From Exiguobacterium flavidum (GTDB taxonomy: Bacteria > Bacillota > Bacilli > Exiguobacteriales > Exiguobacteriaceae), in NCBI RefSeq assembly GCF_003344535.1, contig NZ_QPKS01000010.1:1-64000 (forward strand): a stretch of 64,000 nt of DNA, written 5' to 3'. Shown one piece after another: positions 17,039 to 27,087 of the stretch (positions are counted from its first letter, which is position 1; each line of letters begins with the position of its first letter). A model generated the notes under the pieces. That model made no database searches and was not told where the DNA came from. It saw nothing but the letters and a program-made list of their open reading frames with translations. Made by a program: the position numbers and the translations under genes.

Positions 17039-18216
17039 AAGTCACATTTTTAGCGTATAACATCTATGGCGTCGGCGGGACGGTCCGGACGATCGTCAAC
17101 ACGGCGAACGAACTCGTCAAGAACGGGCACGACGTCGAGATCATCAGCGTCAAGCGGACGAGTCCGCGCCCGACGTTCGCGCTCGACCGCTCGGTCAAGC
17201 TGCGTCCGCTGCTCGACGCCCGCAAGGGCAAGCTGTACCACGCCGGGATGAAGGCGCCCGTCAAGTGGGTCAAGCGCTTCCTGCTCAAACGCAGGAGCGT
17301 CCTGATCGACAAGACGGAGGACCTCTACCCGCTGTTCAGCCTGTTCACGGACATCCAGCTCTACCGCGTGCTGAAACGGCTGAAGACGGACGTGTTCGTC
17401 ACGACGATCCCGTCGTTCAACCTGCTGTCCGCGAAATGGGTCGACCCGAAGATCAAGCGGATCGGCCAGGAGCACTCCCAGTTCAACGTCCACTCGCAGG
17501 AGCTCCAGGCGAAGATGCGCCAGGCGTATCCGAAGCTCGACGCGATGATGCTGCTGTCGGAAGAGGAGATGGCGGCCTACGCGGCCGAGTTCGGCGAACG
17601 CCTCCGGCTCTACCGGGTCGAGAACGCGACCGAGATGCCGGACGTCCGCTCGACGCTCGACAAGAAGGTCATCCTGTCCGCCGGGCGGATTTCGCACGAG
17701 AAGGGGTTCGACCGCCTGATCGAGGCGTTCGACCTGATCAAGGACGACTATCCGGACTGGCAGCTCCACATCTATGGCGACGGGGAGGAGAAGCCGGCGC
17801 TCCGGGAACTCATCTTCGAGCGCGAATGCTACAACCAGGTGTTCCTCCATCCGAAGACGAACGCCTTGCCGCGGAAGATGCAGGACGCGTCGATCTACGC
17901 CCTCGCCTCGCGCTACGAGTCGTTCGGGATGGTCCTGATCGAGGCGATGGCGCTCGGCGTCCCGTGCGTCTCGTTCGACATCAAGGGACCGGCGGCGATC
18001 ATCACGCACGAGACGGACGGCCTGCTCGCCCCGGAAGGCGACATCGAGGCGTTCGCCGCGCAGCTGCGCCGCCTGATCGAATCGGACGAGCTCCGTCACC
18101 GGCTCGCAGAAGGCGCAGTCCGCCGGAGTCGCGACTACTCGACCGAGGTGATCGGCCAAAAATGGGAGACGCTGCTGCATGAGGTCGCGCCGCAAGCGTT
18201 TAAAAAGAAGCGCTGA
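17035..18216 (+). CDS. Glycosyltransferase family 4 protein, paralog of 12795
   Basis: The 393-residue GT-B glycosyltransferase has N-terminal [12 protein letters not shown], a middle [16 protein letters not shown] nucleotide-sugar motif and E-x7-E in [15 protein letters not shown]. It is clearly a paralog of the protein at 12795, so the pair flanking the glycerophosphotransferase arose by duplication. Its ATG overlaps the previous stop, so the three genes are translated as a unit. Confidence 0.88.
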   Translation: MKVTFLAYNIYGVGGTVRTIVNTANELVKNGHDVEIISVKRTSPRPTFALDRSVKLRPLLDARKGKLYHAGMKAPVKWVKRFLLKRRSVLIDKTEDLYPLFSLFTDIQLYRVLKRLKTDVFVTTIPSFNLLSAKWVDPKIKRIGQEHSQFNVHSQELQAKMRQAYPKLDAMMLLSEEEMAAYAAEFGERLRLYRVENATEMPDVRSTLDKKVILSAGRISHEKGFDRLIEAFDLIKDDYPDWQLHIYGDGEEKPALRELIFERECYNQVFLHPKTNALPRKMQDASIYALASRYESFGMVLIEAMALGVPCVSFDIKGPAAIITHETDGLLAPEGDIEAFAAQLRRLIESDELRHRLAEGAVRRSRDYSTEVIGQKWETLLHEVAPQAFKKKR

Positions 18217-18260
18217 AATATGATATGCTGAAGACGACTGAACACATGGGGGGATTTACG

Positions 18261-19160
18261 ATGATCAAGAAGAAGGTTAGAAAGGCCATCATTCCAGCGG
18301 CCGGGCTCGGGACACGTTTCCTGCCGGCGACGAAGGCGATGCCGAAGGAGATGCTGCCGATCCTGACGAAACCGACGATCCAGTACATCGTCGAGGAGGC
18401 CGTCGCCTCCGGGATCGAGCAGATCATCATCGTCTCCGGACGAAACAAACGCGCGATCGAGGACCACTTCGACCGTGCCCCGGAGCTCGAGCAGACGCTG
18501 CTCGACAAAGGGAAGGACGAGCTCCTCGAAGCCGTCCAGGTCTCGTCGAACATGGCGGAGATCCACTACATCCGCCAGAAGGAGCCGAAAGGCCTCGGAC
18601 ACGCCATCTGGAGCGCGCGCCACTTCATCGGTGACGAGCCGTTCGCGGTCCTGCTCGGCGACGACATCGTCGTCTCGGAGACGCCGGGGCTGCGCCAGCT
18701 GATCGACGAGTACGAGGAGCTCCAGTCGTCCGTCATCGGCGTCCAGGAAGTACCGGATTCGGAGACGCACCGCTACGGCGTGATCGACCCGCTCGCTCAG
18801 GAAGGCCGCCGCTACCAGGTGCGCAAGTTCGTCGAGAAGCCGGCCCAAGGGACGGCACCGTCGAACAAGGCGATCATCGGGCGCTACATCCTGACGCCGC
18901 AGATCTTCGACTTCCTCGAGAAGCAGGAGGCCGGCTCAGGCGGCGAAATCCAGCTGACGGACGCGATCGAGCGTCTCAACGGCATCCAGCGCGTCTTCGC
19001 CTACGACATCGACGGCGACCGCTACGACGTCGGCGAGAAGATGGGCTACGTCGAGACGACGATCGCCTTCGCGCTCGAGGACGAGGAGATCGGCGACGAG
19101 GTCAAGGCGTTGTTGACGTCGTACGTCGAGAAGTGGCAAGGCAAGCAAGAGCAATCTTGA
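18261..19160 (+). CDS. gtaB: UTP-glucose-1-phosphate uridylyltransferase
   Basis: The 299-residue nucleotidyltransferase has the family signature [20 protein letters not shown] near the N-terminus and VEKP in the middle. It makes UDP-glucose, a donor for teichoic acid glycosylation, glycolipid anchors and other envelope polymers. The start at 18261 follows GGGGGGA; an upstream in-frame ATG at 18225 has no ribosome binding site. It closes the wall-polymer gene run and ends at a strong terminator. Confidence 0.93.
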   Translation: MIKKKVRKAIIPAAGLGTRFLPATKAMPKEMLPILTKPTIQYIVEEAVASGIEQIIIVSGRNKRAIEDHFDRAPELEQTLLDKGKDELLEAVQVSSNMAEIHYIRQKEPKGLGHAIWSARHFIGDEPFAVLLGDDIVVSETPGLRQLIDEYEELQSSVIGVQEVPDSETHRYGVIDPLAQEGRRYQVRKFVEKPAQGTAPSNKAIIGRYILTPQIFDFLEKQEAGSGGEIQLTDAIERLNGIQRVFAYDIDGDRYDVGEKMGYVETTIAFALEDEEIGDEVKALLTSYVEKWQGKQEQS

Positions 19161-19176
19161 TCGCATGAACCGGGAA

Positions 19177-19215
19177 GGAGACCATTTCGTCTGACGACGG
19201 AAGGTCTCCTTTTTT
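19177..19215 (+). terminator. Rho-independent terminator after gtaB
   Basis: GGAGACC and GGTCTCC enclose a further stem (TTCGTC/GACGGAA) and are followed by TTTTTT. Confidence 0.9.
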
Positions 19216-19347
19216 GTGCTGTGGAAAAAGAAGTGAAGGGATGATATGAAAAAATAATTGTCAGTCCGTTCAATATATTCTTCCTGTCCATTTTTCTGGA
19301 ATCATTTGGGGGTATATCCTAAGTATTACACTTGAGGAGGCAAACGG

Positions 19348-20907
19348 ATGAGAAAATGGGGATTGAGCATCGCGGCCTTGCTAGTCGTTTCAGCCGTACC
19401 GGCGGCAGGGCAAGCCGCGACGACGGACGAGGCGAAGCCCGTGCCGCAGATCGGACTATACAGCACGGCGCCTTCCCTGCAGGGGACGTTCGACGCGGAA
19501 GGGTATGACGCCTGGTACTTCGAGTCGAAGACGCTCATCAGCACGGCGAGCCACCTGTTGCTCGACGCGCCTTGGGGCGTCTCCTTGACGATGTTCGCGA
19601 ACGACAAGGACTTGAAGGCCGGCGTCACGTACGCACGGTACCTCGAAATCAGCGGGCAGACGCTCCGGTTCCCGCTCAACTGGTCCGGCAAGCAGTATCT
19701 GCTCATCCAAGGGGTGCCGGGCGAGAGCTATTCCGTCCCGGTCCGTCCGTCCCAGCTGCCGCCGATTCGTCCGGGGGCGATGAGTACGACGAAGAAGAAC
19801 GCCGCCTCGCTCCTCGTCCGCTATAAGAGCGGCGTCCTGATGTCGCAGGCGTCGGACGTCAACGCGAGTTCGGCCGAGTCGGTCGACGACGCGCTCGCCA
19901 TCCAGTCGCTGTCGTTCGATAGCCTCGCACAGGCAGCCGTTGCGAAACGGAAGCTCGAGCAGTCGAAGAACGTCGCCTACGTCGAGTGGAACGGCCAGGT
20001 CAAGGCGTTCGGGACGGACGGCGCGGGACGTTACCAGTGGAGCCTCTACAACGCCGGCGGATCGGGCGGCGTCAAGGGCGCGGACATCGGACAGAACGGC
20101 CTCGTCAAACGGGTCGCGGACAAGAAGCGTGCGACGACGCTCGTCGCCGTCGTCGACACCGGCATCAACGCCTCGCTCGCCGACTTCGCCGGGCGCGTCC
20201 GGAGCGACCTCGGCTATGACTTCGTCAGCCGGGACGCGGACGAGACGGACGACAACGGACACGGGACGCACGTCGCGGGCATCATCGCGGCGACGAGCGG
20301 CAACACGTACGGGATGCGGGGGATCAACGCGAAGGCGAACATCATCCCGGTCAAGGTGCTCGACAAGGACGGGATGGGGACGTATGACGGCGTGGCGAAA
20401 GGGATCATCCACGCCGCGAACAAAGGCGCGAAAGTGATCAACCTGAGCCTCGGCGGACCTGCGACATCGCAAGTGATCGAGGACGCGCTCGCCTACGCGA
20501 CACGGAAGGGCGCGCTGATCGTCGTCGCGAGCGGGAACGACGGCAAAGGGACGCTCAACTACCCGGCCCGCTCGAAATACGCCTTCTCGGTCGGGGCGAC
20601 GAACCGGCTCGACCAGGTCGCCCCGTTCTCGACCTATGGAACCGGACTCGACCTGACGGCGCCGGGCGTCGACATCGCGAGCTACGTCCATGACGGGGAG
20701 ATCGCCTACTACAGCGGGACGTCGATGGCGACCCCGCACGTCGCGGCTGTCGCGAGCGTCCTGTACGGACTGAAGCCGACCTTGACGGCGAAGCAGGTCG
20801 AGAGCCTGCTCGAGCGCTCGGCGAAGGATCTCGGGACGAAAGGATACGACACCCGCTATGGTCACGGTCGTCTGAACGGGGATAAGGCGGTGCTGTTGTT
20901 GAAGTGA
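19348..20907 (+). CDS. Secreted subtilisin-family (S8) serine protease
   Basis: The 519-residue protease has a Sec signal peptide (cleavage near residue 23) and an N-terminal beta-rich region (about 35-135) resembling a PPC module. A propeptide-like stretch follows (about 150-220), then the catalytic domain. The triad is Asp270 (VAVVDTG), His305 (GHGTHVAG) and Ser459 (GTSMATPHV), with oxyanion Asn397 (SGND). It should be an active secreted endopeptidase for nutrient release or peptide maturation. GAGGAGG precedes the ATG. Confidence 0.92.
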   Translation: MRKWGLSIAALLVVSAVPAAGQAATTDEAKPVPQIGLYSTAPSLQGTFDAEGYDAWYFESKTLISTASHLLLDAPWGVSLTMFANDKDLKAGVTYARYLEISGQTLRFPLNWSGKQYLLIQGVPGESYSVPVRPSQLPPIRPGAMSTTKKNAASLLVRYKSGVLMSQASDVNASSAESVDDALAIQSLSFDSLAQAAVAKRKLEQSKNVAYVEWNGQVKAFGTDGAGRYQWSLYNAGGSGGVKGADIGQNGLVKRVADKKRATTLVAVVDTGINASLADFAGRVRSDLGYDFVSRDADETDDNGHGTHVAGIIAATSGNTYGMRGINAKANIIPVKVLDKDGMGTYDGVAKGIIHAANKGAKVINLSLGGPATSQVIEDALAYATRKGALIVVASGNDGKGTLNYPARSKYAFSVGATNRLDQVAPFSTYGTGLDLTAPGVDIASYVHDGEIAYYSGTSMATPHVAAVASVLYGLKPTLTAKQVESLLERSAKDLGTKGYDTRYGHGRLNGDKAVLLLK

Positions 20908-20921
20908 AGAAAAGGAAAGCG

Positions 20922-20960
20922 ACTCTTGCTCCGTCATGCAGACGGATCGGGAGTTTTTTT
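20922..20960 (+). terminator. Rho-independent terminator of the subtilase gene
   Basis: A stem of about 13 pairs between ACTCTTGC-TCCGTC and GACGGA-CGGGAGT, with a 5-nt loop, is followed by a T7 run. Confidence 0.85.
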
Positions 20961-20973
20961 ATTTGTCCAAATA

Positions 20974-20987
20974 TGTAAGCGCTATCA
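20974..20987 (+). promoter_or_regulatory. CcpA catabolite-responsive element (cre)
   Basis: TGTAAGCGCTATCA matches the cre consensus TGWAANCGNTNWCA at every defined position. It lies 9 bp upstream of the -35 hexamer of the sugar-salvage operon, consistent with carbon catabolite control of that operon. Confidence 0.85.
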
Positions 20988-20995
20988 ATTTTATG

Positions 20996-21023
20996 TTGCT
21001 AAATGTTCATGTATGGTTATAAT
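20996..21023 (+). promoter_or_regulatory. Sigma-A promoter of the sugar-salvage operon
   Basis: TTGCTA, a 16-bp spacer and a perfect TATAAT lie upstream of the binding-protein gene. One ATGTTCAT half-site (21003-21010) lies between the hexamers, and its reverse complement lies at 21042-21049. Confidence 0.7.
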
Positions 21024-21033
21024 TAACATATAT

Positions 21034-21048
21034 TGTTCGATATGAACA
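21034..21048. promoter_or_regulatory. Candidate DeoR-type operator
   Basis: TGTTC-GATAT-GAACA is a perfect inverted repeat just downstream of the -10. The motif ATGAACAT here is the exact reverse complement of ATGTTCAT at 21003-21010, so two related sites flank the transcription start. The DeoR regulator encoded at 27088 is the obvious candidate ligand-responsive repressor (inference). Confidence 0.5.
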
Positions 21049-21126
21049 TAATTAAACAACAATTCACATCCACTTGTTTTCCTTTGTTCATCTCGATGAA
21101 AAACTATCACTCAGGAGGTTGTATTC

Positions 21127-22206
21127 ATGAAAAAGATGGCTTTGGCAGTACTGGCTCCGATGTTGTTGCTTGGCGCCTGCGCGAGCGGCGCGGCCCCGAA
21201 GACGAAAGTGGAAGGCGTACCGGAATCCGTTCAGGGCGACATCAAGATCGCGGTCATCCGCAACCTGCCTTCTGACGACCATACGAAGCAGTTCCTCGAC
21301 GGCGCACGGACGGAAGGCGAATCATTCGGCTTCAAGGTCAACACGTTCATCGCCGAGAACAACGACGCGAAGTTCAAGGAGCTCGTCGCGCAGGCGACGC
21401 AGCAGGACTACGACGGGCTGATCATCTCGCACGGCAAGGAAGACTATTCGTACGACATGATCAAGCCGGCGATCGACAAGGGGATGAAGGTCGTCACGTT
21501 CGACACGGTGGCGAAGAAGGACGGCAAGACGTTCAAGGACGTCACGGCGACGTTCCAGGATGACCACAAGCTCGCCGAACTGTCGCTCGGTGAGATCACG
21601 AAGTTGAAGGACGGCAAGGTCAACGTGCTGAAGCTCTGGTTCGGACCGGGTGTCCCGCCGCTCGACCGACGTCAGGAGATCTACAAGAAGTACGAGGAGG
21701 AAGGCAAGATCAACACGGTCGAAGTGATCGGACCGACGAACTTCCAGGATGTACAGGGCGACATCGCGTCGAAGATGAACGCCGTCCTCGCGAAGTATCC
21801 GAAGGGCAAGATCGACGCGGTCTGGGCGTCATGGGACGAGATGGCGAAAGGCGCCTACAAGTCGCTCAAGGACAACAAGCGCGACGACATCAAGATGATC
21901 TCGATCGACGTCTCGAACCAGGACATCAACCTGATGCGCGAGAAGGGCAGCAACTGGCTCGCAACGAGCGCGGTCGACCCGTACTTGATCGGTCAGATGA
22001 ACATGCGCCTGATGGCGAAGAAGCTCGCGAAGGAAGAGACGCCTGAGACGTACGACCTCGAGGCACGCCTCGTCGAGCAGAGCGCCCTGAAACCGGACAC
22101 GACGATGTTCAACCTGAACACGATCATCGACGGCTGGGGTGCGTCGGACGACTTCAACGAGGACTGGATGAAGAAGCTCCGGGAGCAGTACGGCAAAAAG
22201 AAATGA
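21127..22206 (+). CDS. Sugar ABC transporter substrate-binding lipoprotein
   Basis: The 359-residue product has a lipoprotein signal with lipobox LLGAC (Cys18). The mature part resembles periplasmic-binding family 4 (RbsB-like): an AVIRNLPSDDHTKQFLDGA opening strand and helix, and a DGLIISHGKE segment. It should bind a sugar outside the membrane and feed the transporter encoded by the next two genes. The downstream kinase and isomerase suggest 5-deoxyribose, methylthioribose or a similar pentose as ligand. AGGAGG precedes the ATG. Confidence 0.85.
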   Translation: MKKMALAVLAPMLLLGACASGAAPKTKVEGVPESVQGDIKIAVIRNLPSDDHTKQFLDGARTEGESFGFKVNTFIAENNDAKFKELVAQATQQDYDGLIISHGKEDYSYDMIKPAIDKGMKVVTFDTVAKKDGKTFKDVTATFQDDHKLAELSLGEITKLKDGKVNVLKLWFGPGVPPLDRRQEIYKKYEEEGKINTVEVIGPTNFQDVQGDIASKMNAVLAKYPKGKIDAVWASWDEMAKGAYKSLKDNKRDDIKMISIDVSNQDINLMREKGSNWLATSAVDPYLIGQMNMRLMAKKLAKEETPETYDLEARLVEQSALKPDTTMFNLNTIIDGWGASDDFNEDWMKKLREQYGKKK

Positions 22207-22221
22207 GAGGAGTAGGTGCGC

Positions 22222-23742
22222 ATGACCCGCTCAGAAACCACGCTTCACATGCAGGACATCTCGATTGAATTCCCGGGCGTCAAGGCGCTCGATTCGGTCG
22301 ACTTCGCGATGCGTTCCGGTACGATCCGGGCGCTGATCGGCGCGAACGGGGCCGGCAAGTCGACCTTGATGAAGGTGCTCGCAGGCGCCTACACGCACTA
22401 TACGGGCGAGGTCCGGATCGACGGGAAGACCGTCGTGATGGACTCGACCCGGACAGCGAAGGGACACGGCATCGACATCGTCTACCAAGAGGTCGATACG
22501 GCCTTGATCCCGTACCTGTCCGTCGCAGAGAACATCATGCTCGACTATATGGTCAACGACATGAAGGGCATGCGCGTCTCCTGGTCCGACATCCATCAAA
22601 GAGCGAAGGCCGCGCTCGAGCGGCTCGGCCTTACGCTCGACTTGAAACAGAAGGCGTCCGAGCTTCAGCTCGCCGAGAAGCAGATGGTGCTGATCGCCCG
22701 GGCGATCGTCCACGAGCGCAAGTTCCTCATCCTCGACGAACCGACGGCGCCGCTCAGCCAACGCGAGACGGACGAACTGTTCCGCGTCGTGCGGGACTTG
22801 GCATCGAACCACGGGGTCGGGATCATCTTCATCTCGCACCGGCTGCCGGAGCTGTTCTCGATCTGTGAGGACATCTCGATCATGAAGGACGGCAAGATGG
22901 TGCGCGAGGCACGGATCGACGCGATCACGCAGCAGGAGGTCATCGAGGCGATGCTCGGCCGTTCGTTCGAGGCGGAACATCAAAAGCACGATATCCCGCT
23001 CGGTGATCCGGTGTTCTCGGTCGACGGACTGACGGAGCGCGAAGGACGAGTCAAGGACGTCAGCTTCGGCGTCCGTGCTGGCGAGGTCGTCGGCATCGCC
23101 GGACTCGTCGGCGCAGGGAAGACGGAACTGTTGAAGACGCTGTTCGGGGTATATGACGTGTCCGCAGGTACGGTCGCGGTCCACGGGAAGCCGGTCAAGC
23201 AGCGCTCACCGTACGACGCCGTCAAGAACGGCATCGGTCTCGTCCCGGAGGAGCGCCGGAAGGAAGGCATCCTCGTCGACGAACCGATCTATAAGAACAT
23301 GACGGCGGCGAACATCGATGCCTTCACCGGGCCGCTCGGCTTCTTGCGGCCGGCCCGCGAACGCGCCGCCGCACGCAAGATGATCGAGCAGATCGGCGTC
23401 AAGACGCCAAACGAGACGCAACAGGTCGCGCTCCTGTCAGGCGGCAATCAGCAGAAGGTCGCCGTCGGCAAGTGGTTGCTGACAGACGTCGACGTCCTGT
23501 TGTTCGACGAACCGACGAAGGGCGTCGACGTCGGCGCGAAGGGGGACATCTTCGACCTGATCACGCGGCTCGCCGAGGACGGGAAGGGCATCGTCTACGC
23601 GTCGAGCGAACTGAACGAGATTCTCCGGATCACGGACCGGGTCTACGTCATGTATGACGGCGAGATCGTCAAGGAACTGGTCACGCGCGAGACGTCGGAA
23701 GAGGAAATCATGTATTACGCCACAGGGGGTAGAAACGGATGA
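22222..23742 (+). CDS. Sugar ABC transporter ATPase (RbsA-like, two domains)
   Basis: The 506-residue double ATPase has Walker A GANGAGKST (residues 40-48), Walker B ILDEPT and a second domain with GLVGAGKTE. It contains the typical RbsA-type signature LSGGNQQKV and LFDEPTKGVD. The first domain has LQLAEKQ in place of a canonical LSGGQ, as is common in this family. ATG 22222 fits AGAGGAG at 9 nt; a GTG at 22216 is too close. It overlaps the permease gene by 4 bp. Confidence 0.9.
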   Translation: MTRSETTLHMQDISIEFPGVKALDSVDFAMRSGTIRALIGANGAGKSTLMKVLAGAYTHYTGEVRIDGKTVVMDSTRTAKGHGIDIVYQEVDTALIPYLSVAENIMLDYMVNDMKGMRVSWSDIHQRAKAALERLGLTLDLKQKASELQLAEKQMVLIARAIVHERKFLILDEPTAPLSQRETDELFRVVRDLASNHGVGIIFISHRLPELFSICEDISIMKDGKMVREARIDAITQQEVIEAMLGRSFEAEHQKHDIPLGDPVFSVDGLTEREGRVKDVSFGVRAGEVVGIAGLVGAGKTELLKTLFGVYDVSAGTVAVHGKPVKQRSPYDAVKNGIGLVPEERRKEGILVDEPIYKNMTAANIDAFTGPLGFLRPARERAAARKMIEQIGVKTPNETQQVALLSGGNQQKVAVGKWLLTDVDVLLFDEPTKGVDVGAKGDIFDLITRLAEDGKGIVYASSELNEILRITDRVYVMYDGEIVKELVTRETSEEEIMYYATGGRNG

Positions 23743-24746
23743 ATGAAGTAACAGTGCCGCCGAAACCGGCCGCTAAAACGGGAGGGATGCGACAAGCCCT
23801 CACGTTCATCAACAACTGGGGGACGGTCATCGCGATCATCCTTCTCGTCATCATCTTCGCCGTCGCCGTGCCGCAGTTCTTGATGGGCTCGAACATCATC
23901 AACATCCTGCGCAGCATCTCGATCGTGACGATCATCGCCGTCGGACTGACGGTCTCGCTGACGATCAACGGGTTCGACCTGTCCGTCGGCTCGGCCGCGA
24001 CGCTCGCGAACGCGCTGATCGTGTCGTTCTTCGTCTGGTACAGCATGCCGATGGGCGTCTCGATCGGGCTTGCGCTCCTGTTGACGCTCCTCGTCGCTGC
24101 CTTCAACGCCTTCTTGATCGTCAAGGTCAAGATTCCGGACCTGTTCGCGACGCTTGCGACGATGTTCATCATCGAGGGCGTGGCGATGACGTACTCTGGC
24201 GGCGGATCGATTAGCGCCGGTATGCCGCGCCTCGACGGGACGCCGACGGTCGGCGTGATCCCGGAAGCGTTCTCGAAGCTGAGCCAGACACCGTGGATCA
24301 TCTTCATCATGCTCGGCGTCGTCGCGCTCGTCCATCTGTTCTTGAACCATACGAAGCACGGGCGCTATCTGTACGTCGTCGGCGGCAACATCGAGGCGGC
24401 GCGCCTGTCCGGTATCCCGGTCAACCGCTACCGGACGATCGCCTACTTCGTCTCGGCGCTGCTCGCCGGGCTCGGCGGACTGCTTCTCGCCTCACAGGTC
24501 GGATCTGCCCAGATCAATGCCGGGGCCGGCTACCTGATGCCGGCCGTCGCCGCTGCCTTCATCGGCTCGTCGTTCGCCGGACAAGGAAAACCGAACGCGA
24601 TCGGGACGCTCGTCGGGGCATGCCTCGTCGGCGTGCTCGAGAACGGGCTCGTCATGATGTCGGTCCCGTACTATTCGCTCAATATCATCAAAGGCGCGGT
24701 GCTCGCACTCGCGCTCGCGTCGACCTACTACACACGCCGTAAGTGA
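23739..24746 (+). CDS. Sugar ABC transporter permease (RbsC-like)
   Basis: The 335-residue polytopic permease has about ten hydrophobic segments, and the ITINGFDLSVGS and GGNIEAARLSGI motifs of the ribose/autoinducer-2 type family. It forms the channel with the ATPase upstream and is coupled to it by overlapping codons. Only one permease gene is present, so a homodimer is likely. Confidence 0.9.
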   Translation: MNEVTVPPKPAAKTGGMRQALTFINNWGTVIAIILLVIIFAVAVPQFLMGSNIINILRSISIVTIIAVGLTVSLTINGFDLSVGSAATLANALIVSFFVWYSMPMGVSIGLALLLTLLVAAFNAFLIVKVKIPDLFATLATMFIIEGVAMTYSGGGSISAGMPRLDGTPTVGVIPEAFSKLSQTPWIIFIMLGVVALVHLFLNHTKHGRYLYVVGGNIEAARLSGIPVNRYRTIAYFVSALLAGLGGLLLASQVGSAQINAGAGYLMPAVAAAFIGSSFAGQGKPNAIGTLVGACLVGVLENGLVMMSVPYYSLNIIKGAVLALALASTYYTRRK

Positions 24747-24763
24747 CCAAGGGGGAATCACGG

Positions 24764-25975
24764 ATGGAGAAGTTTGATACGTATTTCTTGATGGGACTCG
24801 AGGACGTCGCGCGGTATGCGCGCGAGAAGCTCGACCTGTTCGCACCGGACGCCGAGCTGACCGCTTCTGAGATCGGCGACGGGAACCTCAACTACGTCTT
24901 CCGCGTGACGGACGGCGAAAGGAGCGTCATCATCAAGCAGGCCGGACATACGGCCCGGATCTCGGAGGACTTCAAGCTGTCGACGGACCGGATCCGGATC
25001 GAGGCGGAGGCACTGAAGATCGAGGGCAATCTCGTGCCGGCGCTCGTCCCGGAAGTCTACCTGTTCGACCCGGTCATGGGGTGCTGCGCGATGGAGGACT
25101 TGAAACGCTTCGCGATCATGCGCGGCACGCTTCTTGAAGGAGCGGTCTATCCGCACTTCGCCGAGCAGATCACGACGTTCCTCGCCGAGACGCTCATCCG
25201 CACGTCGGACGTCGTCCTGTCGCACCGCGACAAGAAACAGATGCAGGCGAGCTTCACGAATCCCGAGCTGTGCGAGATCACGGAGGACCTCGTCTACACG
25301 GAACCGTTCTACGACAACTTCAAACGCAACAGCCTGACGCCAGGCAATGAGGAGTGGACGACGCGACTCCTCGACGACGAGGCGCTCCGCGTCGAGATCG
25401 CGAAGCTGAAGTTCGACTTCATGACGCGCGCGCAGGCACTCCTCCACGGCGACCTCCACACCGGCTCGATCTTCATCACGGCCGAAGAGCTCCGCGTCAT
25501 CGATCCCGAGTTCGCCTTCTATGGTCCGATGGGCTACGACATCGGTAACGTCATCGCGAACCTGACGTTCGCGTTCGCGCGGGCGACAGCGAACGGGGAT
25601 GAGGCACAAGCTCGCTGGATCGAGGAGACGATCGGCCAGATCGTCGACCTGTTCAAGGAGAAGGCGGTCCGGATCTGGAACAAGGACGTCACGGAGATGA
25701 CGGCGAAACCGGCTGCCTTCCGCGACTGGTACCTGTCCGAAGTGATCCGGGACACGGCGGGCGTCGCCGGGCTCGAGCTGATTCGCCGGATCGTCGGTCT
25801 CGCGAAGGTCGCGGACATCACGACGATCGACGGGGAAGCGCGCTTGCGCGCGGAGCGGCTCTGCCTGAAGGCGGCGAAACGCCTGATCATGGAGCGGGAT
25901 CACTTCGAAAACGGAAGCGACTTCCGCCGCAACCTGAACGATGCACTGCAGACAATGAAGGAGGAGACGGTATGA
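24764..25975 (+). CDS. mtnK: Methylthioribose kinase family protein (MTR or 5-deoxyribose kinase)
   Basis: The 403-residue protein-kinase-fold sugar kinase has the nucleotide-binding start [11 protein letters not shown], catalytic [10 protein letters not shown] (about residues 228-237) and metal-binding [16 protein letters not shown]. The family phosphorylates 5-methylthioribose at C1. Close homologs phosphorylate 5-deoxyribose, and sequence alone cannot separate them. ATG 24764 follows AAGGGGGA. The stop overlaps the isomerase start by 4 bp, suggesting coupled synthesis of consecutive enzymes. Confidence 0.85.
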   Translation: MEKFDTYFLMGLEDVARYAREKLDLFAPDAELTASEIGDGNLNYVFRVTDGERSVIIKQAGHTARISEDFKLSTDRIRIEAEALKIEGNLVPALVPEVYLFDPVMGCCAMEDLKRFAIMRGTLLEGAVYPHFAEQITTFLAETLIRTSDVVLSHRDKKQMQASFTNPELCEITEDLVYTEPFYDNFKRNSLTPGNEEWTTRLLDDEALRVEIAKLKFDFMTRAQALLHGDLHTGSIFITAEELRVIDPEFAFYGPMGYDIGNVIANLTFAFARATANGDEAQARWIEETIGQIVDLFKEKAVRIWNKDVTEMTAKPAAFRDWYLSEVIRDTAGVAGLELIRRIVGLAKVADITTIDGEARLRAERLCLKAAKRLIMERDHFENGSDFRRNLNDALQTMKEETV

Positions 25976-27012
25976 ACCAGACGGAAACGATGTTGCCGAT
26001 CGAATGGAAGGAGGACGCGCTCGTCCTGCTCGATCAGACGCAGCTCCCGAACACGATCGCCTATGAACGCTTCACGGACAGCGAAGGCGTCTTCGACGCC
26101 ATCGTCCGCATGAAGGTGCGCGGTGCGCCGGCGATCGGTGTCGCAGCCGCTTACGGCCTCTATCTCGGTGTCCGCGACTTCGCTGGGGAGATCACGGCCT
26201 TCCGGACCCTCCTGCAGGAGCAGCATGACTATCTCGCCTCGAGCCGGCCGACGGCGGTCAACCTGTTCTGGGCGCTCGAGCGCATGATGCAGTCCGTCGA
26301 AGGGATGGGCATGGTCGACGCGATGAAGGAGACGCTCCTCGCGGAAGCGAAGCGGATTCATGAGGAGGATGCCGAAATCAACCGGATGATCGGTGAGAAC
26401 CTGCTGACGCTCCTGAAAGACGATACGGGCGTCCTGACCCACTGCAACGCCGGGGCGCTCGCGACCTCGCGCTACGGGACGGCGACCGCTCCGATGTACC
26501 TCGCGAAGGAGCGCGGCTGGAACCTGAAGATCTATGTCGACGAGACGCGTCCGCGCCTGCAAGGATCGACATTGACGGCGCTCGAGCTGACACAGGCAGG
26601 AATCGACGTCACGCTGATCACGGACAACATGGCGGCGATGGTCATGTCCCAAGGCAAGGTCCAGGCCGTCATCGTCGGCTGCGACCGGGTCGCGGCGAAC
26701 GGGGACACGGCGAACAAGATCGGCACGCTCGGCGTCTCGATCCTCGCGAAACATTACGGCATCCCGTTCTACATCGCGGCACCGACGCCGACGATCGACC
26801 TGAACACCGAGCACGGAAAGGACATCCCGATCGAGGAACGGGACGCATCCGAAGTGACGGAAGGGTTCGGCAAGCGCACGGCGCCGATCGACGTCCATGT
26901 CTACAACCCGGCGTTCGACGTGACACCGGCCGACAACATCACGGCGATCGTCACGGAAAAAGGAATCATCCGCCCGCCGTTCGACGTCAATTTGAAGCGA
27001 ATCCTCGGATAA
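25972..27012 (+). CDS. mtnA: MtnA-type ribose-1-phosphate isomerase
   Basis: The 346-residue aldose-ketose isomerase has RGAPAIG near residue 50, catalytic Cys158 in [11 protein letters not shown] and Asp238 in [18 protein letters not shown]. It converts methylthioribose-1-phosphate or 5-deoxyribose-1-phosphate to the matching ribulose-1-phosphate. In this operon the product would be cleaved by the aldolase at 27898 rather than dehydrated by MtnB. No mtnB, mtnW, mtnX or mtnD is present in the window. Confidence 0.9.
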   Translation: MNQTETMLPIEWKEDALVLLDQTQLPNTIAYERFTDSEGVFDAIVRMKVRGAPAIGVAAAYGLYLGVRDFAGEITAFRTLLQEQHDYLASSRPTAVNLFWALERMMQSVEGMGMVDAMKETLLAEAKRIHEEDAEINRMIGENLLTLLKDDTGVLTHCNAGALATSRYGTATAPMYLAKERGWNLKIYVDETRPRLQGSTLTALELTQAGIDVTLITDNMAAMVMSQGKVQAVIVGCDRVAANGDTANKIGTLGVSILAKHYGIPFYIAAPTPTIDLNTEHGKDIPIEERDASEVTEGFGKRTAPIDVHVYNPAFDVTPADNITAIVTEKGIIRPPFDVNLKRILG

Positions 27013-27087
27013 GTCGTTTTCTGACGAGCGGGTGTGCTGGAACATTCGCTATAATATAGAAAACAGAATGAGAAGGATGCGATAGGA

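Noticed and set aside
19262..19347. GGGTAT-like element upstream of the subtilase gene as a sigma-B promoter
   Set aside because: No GTTT-type -35 lies at the right distance.
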